Shown here one piece after another: positions 9,277 through 17,619 of a DNA stretch of 64,000 bases. Each line of letters starts with the position of its first letter. Position 1 is the first letter of the stretch. A program made the translations under genes and the position numbers. The notes under the pieces were generated by a model. The model worked only from the letters and a program-made list of their open reading frames with translations. It made no database searches and was not told where the DNA came from. Source of the DNA: Pseudomonas weihenstephanensis (GTDB lineage Bacteria; Pseudomonadota; Gammaproteobacteria; Pseudomonadales; Pseudomonadaceae); NCBI RefSeq assembly GCF_001043055.1, contig NZ_JYLF01000005.1:62001-126000 (forward strand). The letters run 5' to 3'.

Positions 9277-9293
9277 CGGCACTTGAACGGCAT
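9277..9293 (+). promoter_or_regulatory. Candidate sigma-54 promoter of hcp
   Basis: CGGCACTTGAACGGCAT has GG and GC exactly 10 bases apart, the invariant -24/-12 arrangement of RpoN promoters (consensus TGGCAC-N5-TTGCA). It lies about 42 bp before the hcp ATG. RpoN control of some Pseudomonas T6SS clusters is known; for this site it is only a sequence match. Confidence 0.3.
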
Positions 9294-9334
9294 TTGGGCC
9301 TTTCAAGTCCTTTTTTTCAGCAAGGAGAGCATCC

Positions 9335-9853
9335 ATGGCGACGCCAGCGTATATGTCCATCACGGGCACCAAACAGGGTCTGATCACTGCCGGTGCGTTT
9401 ACCGCGGACTCAGTGGGCAATACCTATCAGGAAGGTCATGAAGACCAGGTCATGGTTCAGGGCTTCAGCCACGAAGTGATCATTCCTCGTGACCCGCAAT
9501 CCGGCCAACCGACCGGCCAACGCGTTCACAAACCGGTAAAAATCACCAAGGTCTTCGACAAGTCCTCGCCGCTGCTGCTGGCTGCGCTGACCTCTGGCGA
9601 GCGCCTGACCGAGATCGAAATCCAGTGGTTCCGCACCTCGGCTGCCGGTACCCAAGAGCACTACTTCACCACCAAACTTGAAGACGCGATCATCGTCGAC
9701 ATCAAGGACTACATGCACAACTGCCAGGACCCGTCGAATTCGCACTTCACGCACCTGGAAGACGTGGAATTCACCTACCGCAAAATCACCTGGACCCACG
9801 AAGTGTCCGGTACATCCGGTTCGGATGATTGGCGTACTCCGGTCGCGGGCTAA
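9335..9853 (+). CDS. hcp: Type VI secretion tube protein Hcp
   Basis: Hcp1-family protein, 172 aa, the normal length. It begins MATPAYMSITGTKQGLITAG and has the typical core HEVIIPRDPQSGQPTGQRVHKPVKITKVFDKSSPLL and the closing FTYRKITWTHEVSG. Hexameric rings of Hcp stack into the inner tube of the T6SS and chaperone small effectors. Start supported by AAGGAGAG 8-13 nt upstream. No TssA-M structural genes are in the window, so this is an auxiliary hcp-vgrG cluster that must use a sheath and baseplate encoded elsewhere. A strong hairpin separates it from vgrG. Confidence 0.96.
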   Translation: MATPAYMSITGTKQGLITAGAFTADSVGNTYQEGHEDQVMVQGFSHEVIIPRDPQSGQPTGQRVHKPVKITKVFDKSSPLLLAALTSGERLTEIEIQWFRTSAAGTQEHYFTTKLEDAIIVDIKDYMHNCQDPSNSHFTHLEDVEFTYRKITWTHEVSGTSGSDDWRTPVAG

Positions 9854-9872
9854 GGCTGCGCGAGCGCGTTAA

Positions 9873-9900
9873 AGCCCCGGACAGTCAACTGTCCGGGGCT
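9873..9900 (+). terminator. Hairpin between hcp and vgrG
   Basis: Perfect 13-bp stem (AGCCCCGGACAGT / ACTGTCCGGGGCT) with a two-base loop, 20 bp after the hcp stop. There is no U-tract, so it may attenuate readthrough or stabilise the abundant hcp transcript rather than stop transcription fully. Confidence 0.7.
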
Positions 9901-9962
9901 GCTCACCTTCCAGCGTTTTTACCCGTCGCAAATGCCCACTCTTTTGACTAAGGAACAGTTAA

Positions 9963-12470
9963 ATGCGTCAAAGGGATTTGAAGTTCACCTTCAGCGTACT
10001 GACCAGTCGGGCGCAATTCGAGGTAGTAGAGTTCACGTTGGAGGAGGCTATCAGCGAGCCTTTTCGCCTGACTCTGCAACTGGCCAGTGATAACCCCGCC
10101 ATAGAGTTTGCCCAGATACTGGATCAGCCCGCGTTGCTCACACTGTGGGCTGGCTCCACGGCGGTACGTTACGTTCACGGCCTGGTTTCAAGCTTCACTC
10201 AAGGCAAAACCGGCTTTCGCCGCACGCGCTACAGCTTGGTGGTTGAGCCACAGCTTGCGCGGTTGGGTTTGAATAGCGACTGGCGCATCTATCAGCAAAA
10301 AAATGTTCCCGAGATCATTAAATCGGTGCTGAGTGAACACGGCATTCTTGAATATGAAACACGCATCAATACTGAGCATTTACCGCGTGAATATTGCGTT
10401 CAGGCGGGTGACACCGACCTCTACTTCTTTGATCGCCTTTCATCCGAAGAGGGGCTGTTCTACTTTTTCAAACACAACGACAGCGCCCACACCCTGATTC
10501 AAGGCGACAAATTGTATGTGCAGGAGCGCATTGCGGGCGGGCCGGTGCTTTACACCTCGCAACCGGCGGCTGATGCCACCCAACCTGTGTTGTACGCTTT
10601 CAGCTACACCGAAAACGTGCGCACGGTTGAGCACACCGAGCGCGACTACACGTTTAAACGTCCTGCATTCGACTTGCAACAGCATGCGGTAGGCGAAGAC
10701 ATGCAGCGTCAATCCTTGCCCTATGAACGCTACGAATACCCGGGCCGTTACAAAGCCAGCACCGCCGGTAAACCGTTCACCCAGGACCGCCTGCGCGGTT
10801 ACCGTCACGATGTTCAAGTGGCCGTGGTGCAAGGCGATGATCCACGCTTGATTCCGGGGTTTTCATTTCAGCTACGCGGCCATCCACGCGAGGATTTCAA
10901 CCAGTGGTGGCGCTCAGTGCGCATTACCCACCGTGGGATACAACACGCCAGTCAGGAAGAAGAATCCGCAGATGCTGACATGGGCGTAAGTTATGACTTC
11001 ACTGCCCAGATCATTCCGGAGTCAGTGGAATGGCGATCATCACCATTGCCCAGACCGCGAGTTGAGGGCCCGCAAATAGCCAGCGTGGTGGGACCTGACG
11101 GTGAAGAGATCTACACCGATGAATATGGCCGGGTAAAGGTTCAATTCCCGTGGGACCGTGAAGGCAAAGACAATGACTTCAGCTCCTGCTGGATTCGCGT
11201 AGCGCAGAACTGGGCCGGGGCAGAGTGGGGCCATATGGCGATCCCGCGAATTGGCCAGGAAGTCATCGTTGATTACCTGGATGGCGATTGCGATCAGCCG
11301 ATCATCACCGGTCGCACTTACCGCGCGACAAACATGCCGCCGTACCCGCTACCGAACCTCAAAACCCTCAGTACCATCAAAAGTAAAGAATACAAAGGTG
11401 GGCGGGCCAATGAGCTTCGCATTGACGACACCACTAAAGAGATCAGTGCAGCGTTGATGAGCGACCATGGCAGCACCGCTTTGCACTTGGGCTACTTGAC
11501 CCATCCACGGCCCGAGGGGGGCGCCCCTCGGGGTGAAGGTTTTGAACTGCGCACGGATGAGAAAGGTGCGCTACGGGCGGCCAGGGGTTTGCTGCTCAGT
11601 ACGGAGGCGCAACTGGAGGCTGGTGGTGGCCATCTTGACCGTGGCACCGTGGTGCAAGTACTCGAAGCGGCACTGCAACTGGCCAAGGGCTTGGGAGACT
11701 ATGCCGTCGATAACCAAGGTATCGACCATGACACCGATCCGCAAAAAACACTCAGTGAAGCAGTGCGCGATTTGGGCCATGGCGCCAACAACGAACCGGA
11801 CAAGCCCAATGGCGGCAACCCCGCAATAGCGCTGAGTGGTCAAGCCGGTGTTGCAGTCACATCACCTGGCAGCATTACCGTGGCTGCGGGCGAGCACATC
11901 GATAGCGTGGCCATGGAAAATCAGCAGCTCACTTCAGGACAAAAGTTTGTGGTTAACGCAGGCACCGATGTGGGGTTATTTGCGCAAAGTGGTGTGATGC
12001 GCCACATCACCCATCAGGGCCTGCTACTGTTGCAGGCGCAAAAAAACAATATTCGGCTGGAGGCGGACCAAAGTGTGGAAGTCACCGCGAGCAACCAGCA
12101 TGTACTGGTATCGGCTAAAGAGCACATCACCCTCATGTGCGGAGGTGCATACATCACCCTCAAAGGCGGCAATATCGAATTGGGCATGCCGGGTAATTTC
12201 ACGGTAAAGGCAGCCAAACACAGTCATATCGGTGGCACTAGCCTGGAAGCCGAGTTGCCAGCGTTCAAAGTAGGGGACACCCAGCGGCGCTTCATGCTCA
12301 AACAAATTGATGGCGCCACCGCGATGGCCAACGTGCCCTACAAAATCACATTGGGCAATGGCGAGATTATTGAAGGCATCACTGATGCGACAGGCGCCAC
12401 GGATCTGTTGCAAAAAGATGCGATGAACATTGCCAACGTACGCATGATGCAACCCAAGGCAGAGTCATGA
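9963..12470 (+). CDS. vgrG: Type VI secretion spike protein VgrG with C-terminal transthyretin-like extension
   Basis: 835 aa. Residues 1-370 are the gp27-like hub (Vgr_GE/Rhs-type start MRQRDLKFTFSVLTSRAQFEVVEF), about 375-460 the gp5 OB-fold (TDEYGRVKVQFPWDREGKDNDFSSCWIRV is the family signature), followed by the DUF2345 needle region up to about 740. The last 60 residues (KQIDGATAMANVPYKITL...ITDATGATDLL) look like a transthyretin-type beta domain, known in other VgrGs as an effector-docking platform. That fits a dedicated spike for the lipase encoded next. The start at 9963 is supported by AAGGA 8 nt upstream. It is not an obvious enzyme-bearing evolved VgrG. Confidence 0.95.
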   Translation: MRQRDLKFTFSVLTSRAQFEVVEFTLEEAISEPFRLTLQLASDNPAIEFAQILDQPALLTLWAGSTAVRYVHGLVSSFTQGKTGFRRTRYSLVVEPQLARLGLNSDWRIYQQKNVPEIIKSVLSEHGILEYETRINTEHLPREYCVQAGDTDLYFFDRLSSEEGLFYFFKHNDSAHTLIQGDKLYVQERIAGGPVLYTSQPAADATQPVLYAFSYTENVRTVEHTERDYTFKRPAFDLQQHAVGEDMQRQSLPYERYEYPGRYKASTAGKPFTQDRLRGYRHDVQVAVVQGDDPRLIPGFSFQLRGHPREDFNQWWRSVRITHRGIQHASQEEESADADMGVSYDFTAQIIPESVEWRSSPLPRPRVEGPQIASVVGPDGEEIYTDEYGRVKVQFPWDREGKDNDFSSCWIRVAQNWAGAEWGHMAIPRIGQEVIVDYLDGDCDQPIITGRTYRATNMPPYPLPNLKTLSTIKSKEYKGGRANELRIDDTTKEISAALMSDHGSTALHLGYLTHPRPEGGAPRGEGFELRTDEKGALRAARGLLLSTEAQLEAGGGHLDRGTVVQVLEAALQLAKGLGDYAVDNQGIDHDTDPQKTLSEAVRDLGHGANNEPDKPNGGNPAIALSGQAGVAVTSPGSITVAAGEHIDSVAMENQQLTSGQKFVVNAGTDVGLFAQSGVMRHITHQGLLLLQAQKNNIRLEADQSVEVTASNQHVLVSAKEHITLMCGGAYITLKGGNIELGMPGNFTVKAAKHSHIGGTSLEAELPAFKVGDTQRRFMLKQIDGATAMANVPYKITLGNGEIIEGITDATGATDLLQKDAMNIANVRMMQPKAES

Positions 12471-12519
12471 GTCTTATTGACACAACGGACGTGGTTAATC
12501 ACCAGCAAGGAGCACACCC

Positions 12520-14673
12520 ATGGGCGAAGCCGCTCACATGAGGACTATCGTTTCAGCCAAAGCCATCACCTTGCCCGGCGGCGGTGATGTGCATTTGATT
12601 GCACCGCCGCCCAAGCCCTGCGTGACGATCCTCGTGCATGGGGTTAACGACCTGGCGGGGTGTTATGCGCGCATCGAAAGCGGGTTATGCCAAGGGCTGA
12701 ATGAACGCTTGGACATGCCAGAAACGTTACCGGGCGGCATAAATAATCCCGGCTATATGAGATCGGCGGGTTACAGTTTGCCTTCGGACGACTCCGGCAA
12801 AGCTACGAACCCGGATGCGATGTATTACCGGCGAAAATTTAATGCAGCTGACGATGCCAAACCGACGCGTAGTGTAGTGATTCCGTTTTATTGGGGTTTT
12901 CGCGAAGAAGAAGCCCACATCAATAAAACCGCCCCGCACGGGGAGTGGATGGACCGCAACAATAACCGCCTGGACAAGGCCGGAACCAAGGAGGGCGGGC
13001 AGTTTGCCAACGCCACTACTAACTTGCCGGACATGTGGGGCAAGGGTTTCAACGGCAAGCTGTTTGGTTTCATTTCTCTGGATAAACTTGGCGGCGATAT
13101 GACCCACCCGCTGCACTCGGCCGCAGGGCGGCGTTACATGGTGCTAGCGGCGATGCGTCTGGCCATGGTGATCAAAATTATCCGTAAACGTTACCCGAAC
13201 GACACCATCAACGTTGTGGGGCATAGCCAAGGCACGCTCCTGACCCTGCTGGCTCACGCCTACCTCAAAGATGACGGTGTGCGAGCAGCCGACTGCGTCG
13301 TGATGTTGAACTCACCGTATAGTTTGTTTGAACCGTTCACCGAAAAATTCCAAAACACGAAGGGCAGTCAGCAAACTTCGCAAGCCCGGATTGCCACACT
13401 CAACGGTATTTTGCAGTTCATTGCTCAAGCACCTAATTCATACCCGGCGCTATCAAATGTCGCCCTGAAAAACTGCCCGGGCTACGGTGCCATTGGTGGT
13501 TCAGGCTGGACCGGCGGTGCGGGGAGTCAAGCCAGTATCAAAGGGGTAAAAATCCCTTTCAATGAGCGGGATAACCGAGGCAGTACCTACCTCTATTTCA
13601 CGCCTCAGGACCAGACTGTGGGTTTGGCTAACGTGAAGGGCATAGGCTGGCAAGGGATAGCAGACGAGGTATATGGCCAGCCCGTCCGCTCACTGCTACC
13701 CCTACGTTTTCACCAACGGGTGTTCACTCTGCGCAAGCGTGCAGGTGAGCCAGAACTGGTGGGTAAACATACGCCGCCTTACGTCTATCCCCTAAGACTA
13801 AAAGGAGAAGGAACATGGGACGACACCGGGCTGCCATTCAAACAAAAACTGTCATTAGTCCGTGCCGAACTTGAAGTGGGCGGGAAAGTGCTGCTTACCG
13901 CGCCGTTATTGCCTGTTGCGGCAGTAGCGGATTTCAAAGCAGATGGTGTGGTAACTGCGCCAGGCGGTGATTCGCCAAGTGGTATTTACCAATCGACGGA
14001 CTCGCTGGACCCTATAGATGCAGCTATTGCCGTTAGCAACAAGGGCTGGATGCCGCAAGACACCCGACATGCCAGGCACGCACTCATGAGTGAAGCCGAT
14101 GCCTTCAAGCAGGGGCGTGACAACGCAAGTATTGAAGCGGTCCTTAATGAAGGTAAAGAAAAGGCACACATGACTCACGTGTTTAGCGCTCGCGCCAAGG
14201 GTGACGGTCAAGTGCTAGTGACACGCTCTGAGACGCCTTATGAAGCAAGATTGCGTTTACAAAAGGAACACAACGAACCGTTGTCGTTTCACTCCGCGAT
14301 TCCCAACAACCCGGAGCATAGCCGGCAAGTATTAGCGTATGACGTAGCGATTGGGGCAGGGGAGAGCGTGGATGATGTGCCGTTTTATGCGTATCTATGC
14401 CGCGTGGCTGATTGGCGGCAGGATTGGAAGGCAAAAGATAAAGGAGGGCGAAGTCAAGCTGATGCCGAGATTGAGATGCCAGATGAAAATGCATTGGTTT
14501 TTTACAGAATAGAAAATGACCAAAATCGATTTTTGATTGACTCTACGGTTGCATATCGCATGACCGGCGATTTCCCCACGACGGTGGGTAGCCATATTCC
14601 TTCTTTGGTTGTTTCTCAGACATCTGCCAGTCGCGAAGCATCAAAATCTTCTACTGTCGGGAGGAGCGTTTAG
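12520..14673 (+). CDS. tle3: T6SS phospholipase/lipase effector, Tle3 family
   Basis: 717 aa alpha/beta-hydrolase. The N-terminal part carries TILVHGVNDLAG (oxyanion region) and NVVGHSQGTL with nucleophile Ser236; the lid and C-terminal region match the DUF3274 portion of Tle3 effectors as I remember them. The protein opens, after a few residues, with a proline-rich APPPKPC preceding the hydrolase core, as in P. aeruginosa PA0260. Tle3 enzymes hydrolyse membrane lipids in the periplasm of rival cells. The ATG at 12520 has AAGGAG 7 nt upstream; an alternative ATG at 12538 lacks one. It sits 49 nt after vgrG and its stop overlaps the next start. The catalytic Asp and His were not pinned down by eye. 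Confidence 0.85.
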   Translation: MGEAAHMRTIVSAKAITLPGGGDVHLIAPPPKPCVTILVHGVNDLAGCYARIESGLCQGLNERLDMPETLPGGINNPGYMRSAGYSLPSDDSGKATNPDAMYYRRKFNAADDAKPTRSVVIPFYWGFREEEAHINKTAPHGEWMDRNNNRLDKAGTKEGGQFANATTNLPDMWGKGFNGKLFGFISLDKLGGDMTHPLHSAAGRRYMVLAAMRLAMVIKIIRKRYPNDTINVVGHSQGTLLTLLAHAYLKDDGVRAADCVVMLNSPYSLFEPFTEKFQNTKGSQQTSQARIATLNGILQFIAQAPNSYPALSNVALKNCPGYGAIGGSGWTGGAGSQASIKGVKIPFNERDNRGSTYLYFTPQDQTVGLANVKGIGWQGIADEVYGQPVRSLLPLRFHQRVFTLRKRAGEPELVGKHTPPYVYPLRLKGEGTWDDTGLPFKQKLSLVRAELEVGGKVLLTAPLLPVAAVADFKADGVVTAPGGDSPSGIYQSTDSLDPIDAAIAVSNKGWMPQDTRHARHALMSEADAFKQGRDNASIEAVLNEGKEKAHMTHVFSARAKGDGQVLVTRSETPYEARLRLQKEHNEPLSFHSAIPNNPEHSRQVLAYDVAIGAGESVDDVPFYAYLCRVADWRQDWKAKDKGGRSQADAEIEMPDENALVFYRIENDQNRFLIDSTVAYRMTGDFPTTVGSHIPSLVVSQTSASREASKSSTVGRSV

Positions 14674-16262
14674 TGCAGCGAATATTGACTTATGGATTGG
14701 TCTCGGCCCTTTCACTTGCAAGCACTCAAAGCTATGCAAATGAAACGGCGCTTAGAATTAAGCACTGTTTCTCTACTTCAGACACCGCTGTGACTGTTCA
14801 AACTTTAGATAAAAAGGCCTTTAGCATGCCTATTGATTCCGCCTACAGAGCGCCAACAACATCCTCTCAACTCCAAACTTTAGATGTTCTTAGTATTGGA
14901 ATGAGTATGGATGTCTTCAGGCAAGAACAATCTTGGACAGCATTGCAAGCTCAAAACACGACACACCCCGAGGCTTTACATGTTGGCAGCATCCTGCCGA
15001 TGGATCCGAAAAAATACCCGATAACTGCTGATGATAAAGATGTGGCGTGGGAGAAACGCAAGGCTGATGCACTCGAGATGGGATTGAAAGACTTTCTAGA
15101 AAAGTGGCCGATCCCTACCATTACTGTCGTGGGTGATTGGAATCCTGAAACACCCAATTTACGTTTAACTTCCCATGAAATAAACGACATGTTAACGAGC
15201 ATGGTGAACAGCTACCGAGTCGAAGCAGGTTTACATTGGCACCGGATCCGAAATTTAAAAAACGGCACTGTTTGTCATTCAACTCCCGAAGGGCTGGTGG
15301 AAGGTGTATTCCAACTATTTGAGAGTAATCCTGACCTCCCCGCGGTGCTTATCTACAGTGTTGAAGGCTTTAATATGGCCCTGGCCCTGACAACTAAAGA
15401 TAATAGGCCAATCGGTGTTGGGACAGGCCCTAGACAGCCCGGCGAACTCACTGACGCCATGGTTGCCCTGGTCGTAGGCCGCCCTGAGCGGGTCGAGTGG
15501 CTGCGTTACTACGCGCAATACGCCAAGGTCAACGATAACAAGATCGATCCCGAGTTCCGTGGCTGGGGCTGGCGTAAACCACCGGTTGAGTTCCAACCCT
15601 CCGAATTCATCCCGCAACCCTGGACTCAGCGCGCTTTTGAGCAATGGGATGCCATGCAGGTTCTGGCCAAAATTCATCGCCCTGTGACGGTCTCACTCAA
15701 GCGACCCGATAACGGCGAACGCCTGAAGCGCGAAGCACTCTCAGCACAATTGACTGCCGGATGGGATAAAGCCACAGACGCACTCACCCCCAAACCTGCG
15801 CGGCTATTTTATGACGGTGGATTGAACAGCAGCCCCATTGCCGAGCTGTCCCCGGCATTGCACGCCGCCCACAGTTCTCTGGACCTGCTCGATTCGCGCG
15901 AAAGCTACGACCTGACCCAGCGCCTGGGCGACACCGGTTCTGCGTCACCGTTTGTGGGCATCGCCCTGGCCACAATGGCCAGTTACCTGAATGCGGACAC
16001 CAGCGTGGTCATGCCCATGCGCCGTCAGGATCAAGCGACGATTATTCCGATTACCTCCGCCACACCGGGCAAAAAACCTGTCGGCAACCCGTTTGGTATC
16101 AACCTCATGCCACAGACAGCCAGCAGCGATGAGACGCCTGAGATAAAACCCGAACCTGTGCGACAAGTGCCAGCCATCCGCCCGCTAGCAGACGAGGACT
16201 ACACCCTCGAAGAGTTTTTAGCCGAGCAGAACAAGAGCCGAAACTGGATGGATGAGTTGTAA
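14673..16262 (+). CDS. DUF2875 protein, Tla3-like effector adaptor
   Basis: 529 aa from a GTG at 14673 that overlaps the tle3 stop (TAGTG), with GAGGAG 6 nt upstream, so the two are translated together. Residues 1-22 look like a cleavable signal or membrane anchor (ILTYGLVSALSLASTQSYA). The body, from PIPTITVVGDWNPETPN through PSEFIPQPWTQRAFEQWD, resembles DUF2875. In P. aeruginosa the DUF2875 protein Tla3 (PA0259) is encoded beside Tle3 and hands it to VgrG2b, and a separate small protein Tli3 gives immunity. Here no Tli3-like gene is present, so this protein may be adaptor, immunity or both. The first half of the gene (to about 15400) is more A+T-rich than the second, suggesting a mosaic. 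Confidence 0.7.
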   Translation: MQRILTYGLVSALSLASTQSYANETALRIKHCFSTSDTAVTVQTLDKKAFSMPIDSAYRAPTTSSQLQTLDVLSIGMSMDVFRQEQSWTALQAQNTTHPEALHVGSILPMDPKKYPITADDKDVAWEKRKADALEMGLKDFLEKWPIPTITVVGDWNPETPNLRLTSHEINDMLTSMVNSYRVEAGLHWHRIRNLKNGTVCHSTPEGLVEGVFQLFESNPDLPAVLIYSVEGFNMALALTTKDNRPIGVGTGPRQPGELTDAMVALVVGRPERVEWLRYYAQYAKVNDNKIDPEFRGWGWRKPPVEFQPSEFIPQPWTQRAFEQWDAMQVLAKIHRPVTVSLKRPDNGERLKREALSAQLTAGWDKATDALTPKPARLFYDGGLNSSPIAELSPALHAAHSSLDLLDSRESYDLTQRLGDTGSASPFVGIALATMASYLNADTSVVMPMRRQDQATIIPITSATPGKKPVGNPFGINLMPQTASSDETPEIKPEPVRQVPAIRPLADEDYTLEEFLAEQNKSRNWMDEL

Positions 16263-16267
16263 AACTG

Positions 16268-16301
16268 CGCGAGGCCATTGCTTAAAAGCAGTGGCCTCGC
16301 G
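16268..16301 (+). terminator. Hairpin after the T6SS cluster
   Basis: Stem CGCGAGGCCATTGCTT / AAGCAGTGGCCTCGCG with one G-T-type mismatch position and a two-base loop, starting 5 bp past the stop of the DUF2875 gene. A T-run (TTTTT) follows only 15 bases later. It lies between convergent genes and could serve both. Confidence 0.6.
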
Positions 16302-16437
16302 GGGCCATGCCTGCGTTTTTGACTGAAGTATCAGGCTGCCCCTATGAACGTCTTCCGTTAGCCGAGCCCGCTCGACGTCAACGAACGGTCGATACCAAGG
16401 TACTTGACCCATGAACGTGTAAGGTTTGCGTTCGAGA

Positions 16438-17352
16438 TTACAAACTATCCGGATCCCCAAAAAACATTTGAATACGGGAGCGTAGCCAACGTTCCCCTGG
16501 ATCGTTGTCTTGAGCACCGCGCCAGGCCATATGCAGTTCAAACGCTGGGGTGTCGAGCGGGGGATCTTCCGCGCGCACACCGCCCGCGGCGGTCAGGGCC
16601 TCAGCGGTGTAGTCCGGCACGGTGGCGAGAATGTCGGTGCCCGCCAGCAATGTACTCAAACCATTGAACTGGGGAACCGCCAGTACCACATGCCGCTTGC
16701 GGCCGAGCTTCTCCAGTTCGGTGTCGATAAACCCGCTCAAATCGCCAGCGAATGAAACCAGCGCATGCGGGCGGGCACAAAAATCATCCAGCGACAGTGC
16801 GCCAGGGACCGTGTCGGCCCGCAACAATTTGGGTTTGCTGCGGCGCAACACTTTGCGCTTCGCATTGGCGGGCAGGTCGCTGGTGTAACTGACACCCACC
16901 GATATCTCGCCCGACGCCAATAGGGGTGGCATCAGGATGTAGTTCACCCGTCGCACCACCAGAACGATACCCGGTGCTTCGGCACGCAAGCGTTTGAGCA
17001 GCATGGGTAGCAGCGCAAACTCCACGTCGTCCGACAAGCCAATGCGAAAGACCGACGTGCTGGTGGCCGGGTCAAACTCCGAGGCACGGCTGACAGCCGT
17101 GGAAATTGAGTCCAGTGCCGGTGACAGCAGGGCGAAAATCTCAATCGCCCGTGCTGTTGGCTCCATGCTGCGACCGGTGCGCACAAACAATGGGTCATCA
17201 AACAGACCGCGCAGGCGCGACAACGCTGCACTGATCGCCGGTTGTCCCAGAAACAATTTCTCTGCGGCACGGGTCACACTGCGTTCATGCATCAAGGTTT
17301 CAAAGACGATCAGCAGGTTCAGATCGACGCGACGCAAGTCGTTACGGTTCAT
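16438..17352 (-). CDS. mexT: LysR-type activator MexT
   Basis: 304 aa, full length, with the winged-helix domain at residues 1-65 (LNLLIVFETLMHERSVTRAAEKLFLGQPAISAALSRLRGLFDD) and a LysR effector-binding domain ending SRIQMFFGDPDSL. The sequence follows P. aeruginosa MexT closely as I remember it and is intact, unlike many laboratory strains. MexT activates mexEF-oprN and mexS and represses OprD-type porin and virulence functions. It is divergent from mexS, as in P. aeruginosa, but mexE, normally the next gene, is 11 kb away beyond the T6SS block. A decayed copy of its 3' end remains next to mexE. Confidence 0.95.
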   Translation of the reverse strand: MNRNDLRRVDLNLLIVFETLMHERSVTRAAEKLFLGQPAISAALSRLRGLFDDPLFVRTGRSMEPTARAIEIFALLSPALDSISTAVSRASEFDPATSTSVFRIGLSDDVEFALLPMLLKRLRAEAPGIVLVVRRVNYILMPPLLASGEISVGVSYTSDLPANAKRKVLRRSKPKLLRADTVPGALSLDDFCARPHALVSFAGDLSGFIDTELEKLGRKRHVVLAVPQFNGLSTLLAGTDILATVPDYTAEALTAAGGVRAEDPPLDTPAFELHMAWRGAQDNDPGERWLRSRIQMFFGDPDSL

Positions 17353-17517
17353 CTAGCAGGCTTCACAGGCGGGTCTACAGACAATGAGGTAACGGATCTT
17401 ACGGTGATAGATGTCGAATCGTCACTGCCTAGATTGGCTTTCTTATTGCCTGATCCGATTTTCTTGCTACTCAAAACGCCTTCGAGCGTGGGTTCATCCG
17501 CTTGAATCTGTCTGCGG

Positions 17518-17541
17518 ATCAATGTCAGGCATGTCGACTAT
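17518..17541 (+). promoter_or_regulatory. Candidate MexT box between mexT and mexS
   Basis: ATCA-N5-AGGCAT-N4-ACTAT: both ends match the recalled MexT consensus (ATCA and ACYAT) with exact 24-base spacing, the centre only partly. It starts 102 bp before the mexS ATG and 166 bp before the mexT ATG, suited to control of both divergent genes. Confidence 0.4.
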
Positions 17542-17619
17542 TAATGCTGTCTGGTAGTCTTGCGCCCAAAGCCCCGATAAAGTCCTGGGGTATTAGCGAT
17601 TTATTTGGCGAGGTTTGCA

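Larger units (their letters stand above)
8929..9334 (+). other. Intergenic region upstream of hcp
   Basis: About 400 bp with no convincing gene. It holds the palindromic repeat family at 9043-9167, a candidate sigma-54 site at 9277-9293 and the hcp ribosome-binding site AAGGAG just before 9335. A short open frame at 9226-9441 overlaps the hcp start and is a shadow. Confidence 0.6.

Noticed and set aside
9226..9441. 71-codon frame overlapping the hcp start
   Set aside because: The hcp frame is conserved and has the ribosome-binding site; this one overlaps it out of frame.
12471..12543. 24-codon frame between vgrG and tle3 (ATG overlapping the vgrG stop)
   Set aside because: Too short to support, no recognisable sequence, and overlaps the tle3 start.
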